From Lachnospiraceae bacterium (GTDB lineage Bacteria; Bacillota; Clostridia; Lachnospirales; Lachnospiraceae), in assembly GCA_009774155.1 (NCBI GenBank), contig VSNE01000119.1, forward strand, positions 1 through 8,180: 8,180 nucleotides of DNA. The letters run 5' to 3'. The notes beneath the pieces were generated by a model. That model did no database searches. It saw only the letters and a program-made list of their open reading frames with translations, and had not been told where the DNA came from. The position numbers and the translations under genes are program-made. Positions 1-6,061 of this stretch are shown here, in pieces. Each line of letters starts with the position of its first letter. Position 1 is the first letter of the stretch.

Positions 1-22
1 GGTATAATATATAAAATATACC
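1..22 (+). promoter_or_regulatory. Possible -10 element inside an AT-rich inverted repeat
   Basis: A perfect TATAAT lies at 3-8, inside an inverted repeat whose arms are GGTATA (1-6) and TATACC (17-22). If this is a -10 box, its -35 lies left of the window and the sugar operon would have a leader of about 150 nt. The region is very AT-rich, so a chance match is possible. It could equally be an operator or the promoter region of an upstream gene. Confidence 0.3.
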
Positions 23-37
23 CAAATTCATTTCCTG

Positions 38-49
38 CATTGGCCAATG
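38..49. promoter_or_regulatory. 12-bp perfect palindrome, candidate operator
   Basis: CATTGGCCAATG is identical to its reverse complement. It has no loop, so it would be a poor RNA hairpin and fits a DNA site for a dimeric regulator better. It lies about 115 bp upstream of the lipoprotein start. I cannot assign a regulator family. The centre is GGCC, and I see no good match to a LacI/CcpA-type site. Confidence 0.35.
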
Positions 50-62
50 TGGAAGCTTTTAT

Positions 63-76
63 CTTAAAATTTTAAG
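63..76. promoter_or_regulatory. 14-bp perfect palindrome, candidate operator
   Basis: CTTAAAATTTTAAG is a perfect palindrome that directly abuts the larger inverted repeat at 77-120. Its AT composition makes chance occurrence more likely than for 38-49. Its position in a cluster of dyads just upstream of a sugar-uptake operon still makes a protein-binding site plausible. Confidence 0.3.
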
Positions 77-120
77 TTTTGCACAAAAGCAGTATTTCGG
101 TATATGGCTTTTGTGCAAAA
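77..120. promoter_or_regulatory. Perfect 14-bp inverted repeat holding two TTTTGnnCAAAA sites; candidate operator pair over a promoter
   Basis: The arms at 77-90 (TTTTGCACAAAAGC) and 107-120 (GCTTTTGTGCAAAA) are exact reverse complements separated by 16 nt. Each arm also contains a near-palindrome of form TTTTG-nn-CAAAA (77-88 and 109-120), with centres 32 bp apart, about three helical turns. A weak sigma-A-like promoter overlaps the element: TTGCAC at 79-84, a 16-bp spacer, and TATATG at 101-106. There is no U-tract after the repeat on either strand, so it is not an ordinary terminator. It may be a double operator for the galactoside operon. An RNA stem-loop in the leader is the alternative. 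Confidence 0.45.
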
Positions 121-150
121 AAACGAAAAGTAAACAAAAAAGATTGCAAA

Positions 151-155
151 AGGAG
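151..155 (+). promoter_or_regulatory. Ribosome binding site that fixes the lipoprotein start
   Basis: AGGAG lies 9 nt before the ATG at 165. The reading frame stays open upstream to a TTG at 111, but no Shine-Dalgarno sequence precedes that codon and it lies inside the inverted repeat. The 18 extra residues would be a lysine/arginine-rich string ahead of the signal peptide. ATG 165 is therefore the supported start. Confidence 0.8.
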
Positions 156-164
156 CAAAAAAGG

Positions 165-1451
165 ATGAGAAAGAGGGAAAAAATGTTTAGCCTTTTCCTG
201 GCATGTATGATGCCTGCCTCTGTTCTGCTGACTGGCTGCGGCGGCAGTCAAGAGAACAGCGGGAAGATCGAAATTGAGCTGGTTCATTACAAGCCTGAGG
301 CAGTGGATGTGTTTGAACAATTGGAAGAGAAGTTTAACAGCACACATGACAACATTCATCTGACAATTGAATCACCCAATGATGCAATGACGATCTTAAA
401 GACCAGGTTTGTCCGCGAGGATTATCCGGATATCATCGGAATCGGCGGAGATATCAACTATTCTTATTTTATTGATTCGGACATTCTGGCAGATGTATCC
501 GACTACCCGGGTCTGACGGAAATTAATCCGGGATATGTTGACATTCTGGAGGGGCTTGAATTTGTTCCGACGGAAGGTACATACGGTGTTCCATATGTGG
601 CGAATGCAGCCGGCATTCTGTATAACCGTGAAATGTTTAAAGAGCATGGCTGGGAAATCCCGACAACCTGGGATGAGCTGATGCAGCTTTGCGGTACGAT
701 CCAGTCAGAGGGCATCCTGCCGTTCTATTTTGGATTTAAGGATACGTGGACCTGTCTGGCTCCATGGAATGCACTTGCAGTGGATTTGTCGCCCTCCGAT
801 GTATGCCAGCAGGTAAACGCCGGAAACGCCACATTTACAAATGAATATCGGGAAACCGCAGAGAAGATGCTGCAGCTTCTTCAGTATGGGGAGGACGGCC
901 CGTTTGCCTATGGCTATAACGACGCATGTACCGCCTTTGCAAATGGAGAGTCTGCGATGTACACTATCGGAAGCTATGCGGTTCCTCAGATTAAGTCTGT
1001 AAATCCGGATATGGATATTGACTCCTTTGTAATGCCGGGAAGCGAAAGCCCGGACGGCAATACGCTGAATTCCGGCGTAGACCTTCAGTTCTGCGTAACT
1101 GCCGAATGCGAGAATAAGGAGGCTGCTTATGAAGTTATCGATTTCCTGCTTGCGGATGAGAATGTGCAGGCATATCTGGACGATCAGAATGCAGTTCCGT
1201 GTAAGACCGGAAACTTTAATCTGGCTCCGAACCTGGACGGCATGAAAGAGTTTATTGCATCCGGAAATATGACAGATTATCAGGATCACTATTATCCGTC
1301 CGAGATGGCGGTCGATGCACAGATTCAAACCTTCTTAATCGAGCAGGATGTGGATGCGTTCCTTGCCAAATTCGATACCGACTGGGTTCGATATAACCGT
1401 GATATTATCCAGATGGTAGAGGATTACAACAAACAAAATGGAAATCAGTAG
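165..1451 (+). CDS. Sugar ABC transporter substrate-binding lipoprotein (CUT1, MsmE-like)
   Basis: This is the extracytoplasmic solute receptor of a carbohydrate ABC importer, tethered to the outer face of the membrane. From ATG 165 the protein has 428 residues, the normal size for the COG1653/SBP_bac_1 family. A short basic n-region (MRKREK) leads into a hydrophobic stretch and the lipobox LLTGC, with the lipidated cysteine at residue 25. Family-typical blocks follow, including YGVPYVANAAGILYNREMF at about 140-158 and the adjacent W-E-I-P-TTWDEL segment (163-172). It is the first gene of the cluster, 20 nt upstream of the first permease. The ligand cannot be read from the protein itself. The downstream alpha-galactosidase suggests a raffinose-, stachyose- or melibiose-type alpha-galactoside. 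Function class is secure; substrate is inferred. Confidence 0.93.
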   Translation: MRKREKMFSLFLACMMPASVLLTGCGGSQENSGKIEIELVHYKPEAVDVFEQLEEKFNSTHDNIHLTIESPNDAMTILKTRFVREDYPDIIGIGGDINYSYFIDSDILADVSDYPGLTEINPGYVDILEGLEFVPTEGTYGVPYVANAAGILYNREMFKEHGWEIPTTWDELMQLCGTIQSEGILPFYFGFKDTWTCLAPWNALAVDLSPSDVCQQVNAGNATFTNEYRETAEKMLQLLQYGEDGPFAYGYNDACTAFANGESAMYTIGSYAVPQIKSVNPDMDIDSFVMPGSESPDGNTLNSGVDLQFCVTAECENKEAAYEVIDFLLADENVQAYLDDQNAVPCKTGNFNLAPNLDGMKEFIASGNMTDYQDHYYPSEMAVDAQIQTFLIEQDVDAFLAKFDTDWVRYNRDIIQMVEDYNKQNGNQ

Positions 1452-1471
1452 AGGGAAAGGAGACGGAAGAA

Positions 1472-2323
1472 ATGAAGAATGCCAATGACAGACAGAGAAC
1501 CTTTTTATTGATGACGATCCCTGTTCTCATATTGTTTTTTGCTTTTAACACGCTGCCGCTTATCAAGGGCGTCATCTACAGCTTTACAAACTTCAGAGGC
1601 TATGGCTCTTATAATTATGTAGGACTCAGAAATTATATTGACCTGTTCCAGGATGCGCGCGTGGGCAAATCCTATTTGTTTACTATTAAAATGGCAATTG
1701 CAGCCACCATTGTTACGAATGTAATCAGTCTCGTCCTTGCTCTGGGACTGAACAGCAAGATTAAATTCAAGAGTACGCTCAGAGGCCTGTACTTCGTTCC
1801 GAATATTCTGGGCGCTCTGGTTGTGGGCTATATTTTTAACTATTTCTTTACCTATATTGTTCCGGCGCTTTTTCATACATCCAGTATTCTTGCCAGCACC
1901 ACATGGGCATGGGTGGCGATTGTAATTGTATGCGCATGGCAGGCGATTGCCATGAATACCATCATCTATATTTCCGGTCTCCAGACAGTGCCGGAGGATG
2001 TATATGAGGCAGGCTCCATCGACGGCGCAACCGGATGGGCACAGTTCAAACACCTGACATTCCCGCTGATTATTCCGTTTTTCAGCATCAACATGGTATT
2101 GTCAGTGAAAAACTTTTTAATGGTATTTGATCAGATTATGGCATTGACAAAGGGAGGGCCGGCTCAGAGTACAGAATCCATTTCCTTCCTGATCTACAAC
2201 AATGGTATGTCGGGCGGACAGTTTGGCTTCCAGAGTGCGAACGCAGTTCTGTTCTTTGTCATTATTGTAGCGTTCTCTGTGGCTCAGCTTACATTTACCG
2301 GTAAAAAGGAGGAACAGTTATAA
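1472..2323 (+). CDS. Sugar ABC transporter permease, MalF/UgpA type (MsmF-like)
   Basis: This is one of the two membrane subunits forming the channel of the importer. The 283 residues show about six hydrophobic segments (roughly 12-30, 70-93, 105-128, 144-166, 197-219 and 256-276). The cytoplasmic EAA loop that docks the ATPase is at about 179-200 (E179, D184-G185, ending in FPLI), and the LTKGGP motif typical of MalF-type CUT1 permeases is at 225-230. The protein lacks the long extra periplasmic domain of enterobacterial MalF, as usual in Firmicutes. AGGAG at 1458-1462 is 9 nt before the ATG. The stop codon overlaps the next permease start as TAATG, which points to coupled translation of the heterodimer partners. 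Confidence 0.93.
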   Translation: MKNANDRQRTFLLMTIPVLILFFAFNTLPLIKGVIYSFTNFRGYGSYNYVGLRNYIDLFQDARVGKSYLFTIKMAIAATIVTNVISLVLALGLNSKIKFKSTLRGLYFVPNILGALVVGYIFNYFFTYIVPALFHTSSILASTTWAWVAIVIVCAWQAIAMNTIIYISGLQTVPEDVYEAGSIDGATGWAQFKHLTFPLIIPFFSINMVLSVKNFLMVFDQIMALTKGGPAQSTESISFLIYNNGMSGGQFGFQSANAVLFFVIIVAFSVAQLTFTGKKEEQL

Positions 2324-3165
2324 TGAACGAAAAAATAAAAGAGAAAGTGAATTGGCCTATTACGATTCTGTTGATTGCCGGATTGATTACCGTCGTGTTT
2401 CCGCTGTATATGACGATTGTGATTGCGTTTAAGCAGCCGTCTGAGATGACCAACAGTATTTCAGGGATTCTTTCCCTGCCGAAGAGCTGGAGTCTGGCAA
2501 ACTTTGCAGAGGCAATGCGTGTAACGGATTTCTGGCGCTCCCTGTTCAACAGCGTTATGATCACAGGTATTACCGTTGTATTATCCCTTGTGCTGCATTC
2601 CATGATCGGTTATGCGGTGGGAAGAAACAAGGCAAAAAATAAATGGTATAACCTGGTGTATCTGTATATTGTAAGCGGTATGTTCGTGCCGTTCGCAATT
2701 CTGATGATGCCTCTGGTGAAACAGACCGCACAGATGGGAATCGCAAATATTGTCGGCGTTATCATCTGCTATGTGGTATTCTATATGCCGATGAATCTGA
2801 TGCTGTATTCCGGATATCTGACGAATATTCCGATTGCTTTGGAAGAGGCTGCGCGTGTGGACGGAGCAAGCACCTGGAAAACCTATTGGAGCATTATCTT
2901 TCCGATTATGAAGCCGATGCATGCGACAGTGGCGGTTATTACCGCGCTGAGCGTATGGAATGACGTAATGACGCCCCTTGTTATTATGTCCGGAAGCGGA
3001 CTGACTACCCTGCCGCTGGCACAGCTGGCATTCCAGACCCAGTTCGGTACGAATTACAATCTGGCATTTGCATCCTATCTGCTGGCATTGCTGCCGATTT
3101 TGATCTTCTACATTGTCTGTCAGAAGCAGATTTTAAACGGTGTCGTAAACGGCGCGGTAAAATAA
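2323..3165 (+). CDS. Sugar ABC transporter permease, MalG type (MsmG-like)
   Basis: This is the second channel subunit, partner of the preceding permease. The 280 residues have an N-terminal membrane segment at about 11-35 and further segments near 74-98, 108-132, 140-163, 199-220 and 246-266. The EAA loop is at about 174-198 (EEAARVDGA, then FPIMKP). The C-terminus QKQILNGVVNGAVK resembles the conserved end of COG0395 permeases. AAGGAGG at 2306-2312 lies 10 nt before the ATG, and the start overlaps the upstream stop by one base. No ATP-binding subunit follows. The ATPase is presumably a shared multi-sugar protein (MsmX/MsmK type) encoded elsewhere, a common arrangement in Firmicutes. Confidence 0.93.
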   Translation: MNEKIKEKVNWPITILLIAGLITVVFPLYMTIVIAFKQPSEMTNSISGILSLPKSWSLANFAEAMRVTDFWRSLFNSVMITGITVVLSLVLHSMIGYAVGRNKAKNKWYNLVYLYIVSGMFVPFAILMMPLVKQTAQMGIANIVGVIICYVVFYMPMNLMLYSGYLTNIPIALEEAARVDGASTWKTYWSIIFPIMKPMHATVAVITALSVWNDVMTPLVIMSGSGLTTLPLAQLAFQTQFGTNYNLAFASYLLALLPILIFYIVCQKQILNGVVNGAVK

Positions 3166-3196
3166 ATAAGAATACATTATATGGAGGCTTAAGTCT

Positions 3197-5395
3197 ATGT
3201 CTATCAGATTTTCGGAAGAGTCACAGACCTTTTCCCTGCGAACAAAGAGCAGTTCTTATATTATGAGGAGGAATGAATACGGTTATCTGCTTCATATGTA
3301 TTATGGAGAGCGGCTGGAGGATGAGAATCTGGACTATCTGATACAGCTTCAGGACAGAGGCTTTTCTCCCAACCCCAATGAAGTAGGGAATGACCGTACA
3401 TTTTCCCTGGATGTGCTTCCTCAGGAATTTTCCAGCGATGGAATCTGTGATTACCGAATCTGCAGCATTGAGGTGAAAAACGGCGACGGAAGCTTTGCCT
3501 TTTCAGGAAAAGTGGCAGACTACCGTATTAATTCCGGAAAATATGAATTAAAGGGCATGCCTTCTTTGTGGACTACAGAGGAAGATACTGTAGATACACT
3601 GGAGATTCGGCTGGAGGATACGGCGACCAATCTGAATGTGATTTTGTATTATAGTGTGTTTGAAGAAAAGGATATTATCACCCGCACTGTCCGGGTTGTG
3701 AACCGGGGCAGCGATACGGTCTATCTGAACCGGGTTATGTCCGTGACCATGGATTTTATGGACTCGGATTACGATCTGATTCATTTTGACGGAAGACATA
3801 CTATGGAGAGGGAACTCCACAGAGTTCCCCTCTCCTATGGAGTTCAGTCCATAGGAAGCTGCAGAGGAGCATCCAGCCATCAGCACAACCCTTTTATGAT
3901 TCTGTGCAGCAAGGATACAACCGAGGATTTCGGACACTGCTATGGATTTTCTCTCGTTTACAGCGGCAATTTTCTATGCGAGGTGGAAAAGGATCAGTAT
4001 GATCAGACAAGGCTGACCATGGGCCTCCATACCAAATATTTTTCCTGGCAGTTAAAGGCAGGAGAGAGCTTCCAGGCGCCGGAGGTTGTGATGGCATATT
4101 CCGGCAGAGGACTTACCCATCTGTCCCATCTGTATCACCATATTTACCGGAACAATCTGTGCAGAAGCCCGTATGCGAAGCTTCCCAGGCAGATTGTAAT
4201 TAACAGCTGGGAGGCGGCTTATTTTACCTTTGATGAGGAAAAGCTTCTGAATATTGCAAGAGCTGCATTGGATATGGGAGCAGAGCTGTTCGTTCTGGAT
4301 GACGGATGGTTTGGAAAAAGAGACGACGACAGTTCAGGCCTGGGAGACTGGGAGGTCAATACGGATAAGCTCAGCCACGGGCTGGATGGTCTGGCGGATC
4401 GGATTTGCGGGATGGGACTTCAGTTTGGCCTGTGGGTAGAGCCGGAGATGATCTCGGAGAACAGCAACCTGTACCGCGAGCATCCGGACTGGTGCCTTCA
4501 GATGCCTCACCGTCCGGTATCAAGAGGACGTTATCAGCTTGTGCTGGATCTTTCCAGAAAAGATGTCTGCGACTATATCATCGGCTTTATGAATCATATA
4601 CTGGATACAGTGAAGGTGTCCTATATTAAATGGGATATGAACAGGAATATCACCGACGCATGGTCCTCCATTGAGGAAGCGGATAAACAGGGAGAGATTT
4701 ATCATCGGTATATGCTTGGCCTGTATTATGTGCTTGACCATATTGTGCTGACACATCCTGACGTATTGTTTGTGGGCTGCAGCGGCGGCGGCGGACGCTA
4801 TGATCCGGGTATGCTTTATTATCATCCGCAGATCTGGTGCAGTGATAATACGGATGCGGCAGCCAGACTGAAGATTCAGTACGGCACCTCCTTTGCGTAT
4901 CCGATCCAGACTATGGAGTCCCATGTATCAGTCTGTCCGAACCATCAGACGGGCAGGACGGTTCCGCTGCATACCAGAGGAGTGGTAGCCATGGATGGCA
5001 TCTTTGGCTATGAGCTGGACGCCACGAAGCTTACCGCGGACGAGAAGGCAGAATGCAGAGAACAGACGATCCGTTATAAAAAATATTATCCTTTGATTGC
5101 ACAGGGAGATTATTATCGTTTGACCAATCCGTATGAGGATCTGTATCTGACCGCATGGGAGCATGTATCCCCGGACAGAAAATATGCGCTGCTTTGTGTG
5201 GTTCTGACGGATAAGGAGGCAAATGCCCCCCAGAAGTATGTGAAGCTGAAGGGATTAGATCCGAATAAATTTTACAAAATAGAGGGTATGGACAGAAGCT
5301 TTTCCGGACAGCTTCTTATGAGCGCGGGACTTCCTGTTCCGTTTAGTCTGGGACAGTATGAGGCCGTACAATATTATCTGGAAACAGAAGAGTAA
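3197..5395 (+). CDS. Alpha-galactosidase, glycoside hydrolase family 36
   Basis: This is a cytoplasmic retaining enzyme that removes terminal alpha-1,6-linked galactose from melibiose, raffinose and related sugars. The 732 residues match the usual length of bacterial GH36 enzymes, and no signal peptide is present. The order is an N-terminal beta-sandwich (about 1-325), a TIM barrel (about 330-645) and a small C-terminal beta domain. Within the barrel, LDDGWF (367-372, D368/D369) belongs to the galactose pocket. YIKWDMNR places the nucleophile at D480. CSGGGGRYD (528-536) is followed by SDNTDA with the acid/base at D550. The 70-residue gap between the two catalytic aspartates is as I recall it for the Geobacillus enzymes. 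GGAGG at 3183-3187 lies 9 nt before the ATG. The 31-nt gap after the permease shows no terminator, so it is probably cotranscribed. The exact preferred substrate is inferred. Confidence 0.95.
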   Translation: MSIRFSEESQTFSLRTKSSSYIMRRNEYGYLLHMYYGERLEDENLDYLIQLQDRGFSPNPNEVGNDRTFSLDVLPQEFSSDGICDYRICSIEVKNGDGSFAFSGKVADYRINSGKYELKGMPSLWTTEEDTVDTLEIRLEDTATNLNVILYYSVFEEKDIITRTVRVVNRGSDTVYLNRVMSVTMDFMDSDYDLIHFDGRHTMERELHRVPLSYGVQSIGSCRGASSHQHNPFMILCSKDTTEDFGHCYGFSLVYSGNFLCEVEKDQYDQTRLTMGLHTKYFSWQLKAGESFQAPEVVMAYSGRGLTHLSHLYHHIYRNNLCRSPYAKLPRQIVINSWEAAYFTFDEEKLLNIARAALDMGAELFVLDDGWFGKRDDDSSGLGDWEVNTDKLSHGLDGLADRICGMGLQFGLWVEPEMISENSNLYREHPDWCLQMPHRPVSRGRYQLVLDLSRKDVCDYIIGFMNHILDTVKVSYIKWDMNRNITDAWSSIEEADKQGEIYHRYMLGLYYVLDHIVLTHPDVLFVGCSGGGGRYDPGMLYYHPQIWCSDNTDAAARLKIQYGTSFAYPIQTMESHVSVCPNHQTGRTVPLHTRGVVAMDGIFGYELDATKLTADEKAECREQTIRYKKYYPLIAQGDYYRLTNPYEDLYLTAWEHVSPDRKYALLCVVLTDKEANAPQKYVKLKGLDPNKFYKIEGMDRSFSGQLLMSAGLPVPFSLGQYEAVQYYLETEE

Positions 5396-5401
5396 AGCAT
5401 T

Positions 5402-5452
5402 TGCTGCCTCATCCCCGGTTCGTTTTTTATGCGGATCGGGGATGAGGCAGCA
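5402..5452. terminator. Long hairpin between convergent genes, probable bidirectional terminator or 3'-end stabiliser
   Basis: The arms at 5402-5417 (TGCTGCCTCATCCCCG) and 5437-5452 form a perfect 16-bp stem. It can continue for five more pairs, including two G-U pairs, to a loop at about 5423-5431 that contains TTTTTT. It starts 7 nt after the alpha-galactosidase stop and ends 19 nt from the phosphoesterase stop, so it fits both 3' ends. Unlike a textbook intrinsic terminator, no clear U-run follows the stem on either strand. Confidence 0.65.
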
Positions 5453-5470
5453 CTGGCTTACAATTTATCA

Positions 5471-6061
5471 TTACAGCTCGATGATATACCGTTCATAGGC
5501 ATTGACAATCGTAGTGCTCTGATAGACATCCTGCCTTTTGATGCCGCGTCCGTAAGACAGATGCATATGGCCGTGAATGAAATAACGGGGGGCATATTTT
5601 TCCATCAGATACCGGAATCCTTTAAAGCCGGTATGAGGGAGATCCTCCCCGTCATTAATATGATAGGCGGGAGAGTGGGCCAGCAGGATATCAAATCCTT
5701 TTTTACGCCGGATACGGAAGAAGAGCTTTCGTATCCGCCAGTTCATTTCCCTCTGGGTGTACTGGTGAAGCCCCTGCTTATAACGCATGGAGCCGCCCAG
5801 CCCCAGAATGCGCACTCCTTCATATTCGTACAGCCTTCCGTCAATGCAGATGCATCCTTCCGGAGGCGTCTTTTCATAACAGTCATCATGGTTTCCATGT
5901 ACATACAGCACCGGTCCCTGGAAAAAGGTTGCCAGAAAGGACAGGTAGTGAGGGTGCAGATCTCCGCAGGAGAGAATCAGATCGATTCCCTCCAGCTTGC
6001 TTTTTTCAAAATAATCCCACAGGTACAAAGATTCCGTATCCGCAAGTACCAGTATCTTCAT
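5471..6061 (-). CDS. Calcineurin-like metallophosphoesterase (small YfcE/MJ0936-like family)
   Basis: This is a probable cytoplasmic metal-dependent phosphoesterase of 196 residues, typical of the compact single-domain family. Visible metal-site motifs, in order, are D8 in LADTES, GDLH (33-36), GNHD (56-59), H129 in LLAHSP, and GHMH (164-167). The first motif reads D-T-E instead of the usual D-x-H, so the residue at position 10 is glutamate. I believe some family members share this, but metal preference or activity could differ. It begins at an ATG overlapping the stop of the upstream BMP-domain gene by one base (TAATG). An AGGAG at 6076-6080, within that gene, is 14 nt away, a long spacing that suggests translational coupling. 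The substrate is unknown; family members hydrolyse phosphodiesters or phosphomonoesters. The 217-codon frame on the opposite strand is its shadow. Confidence 0.88.
   Translation of the reverse strand: MKILVLADTESLYLWDYFEKSKLEGIDLILSCGDLHPHYLSFLATFFQGPVLYVHGNHDDCYEKTPPEGCICIDGRLYEYEGVRILGLGGSMRYKQGLHQYTQREMNWRIRKLFFRIRRKKGFDILLAHSPAYHINDGEDLPHTGFKGFRYLMEKYAPRYFIHGHMHLSYGRGIKRQDVYQSTTIVNAYERYIIEL

Noticed and set aside
49..63. Possible CcpA cre site near TGGAAGCTTTTATC
   Set aside because: Compared with the cre consensus it mismatches at several fixed positions, including the central CG and the terminal CA, so catabolite control cannot be claimed from it.
111..164. An 18-codon N-terminal extension of the lipoprotein starting at TTG 111
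   Set aside because: There is no ribosome site before TTG 111, the stretch lies partly in the inverted repeat and encodes mainly lysine and arginine, while ATG 165 has AGGAG at ideal distance and gives a standard lipoprotein signal.
705..1328. A 207-codon minus-strand frame opposite the lipoprotein gene
   Set aside because: It is a shadow of a clear family-typical coding sequence, with no minus-strand ribosome site or promoter recognised.
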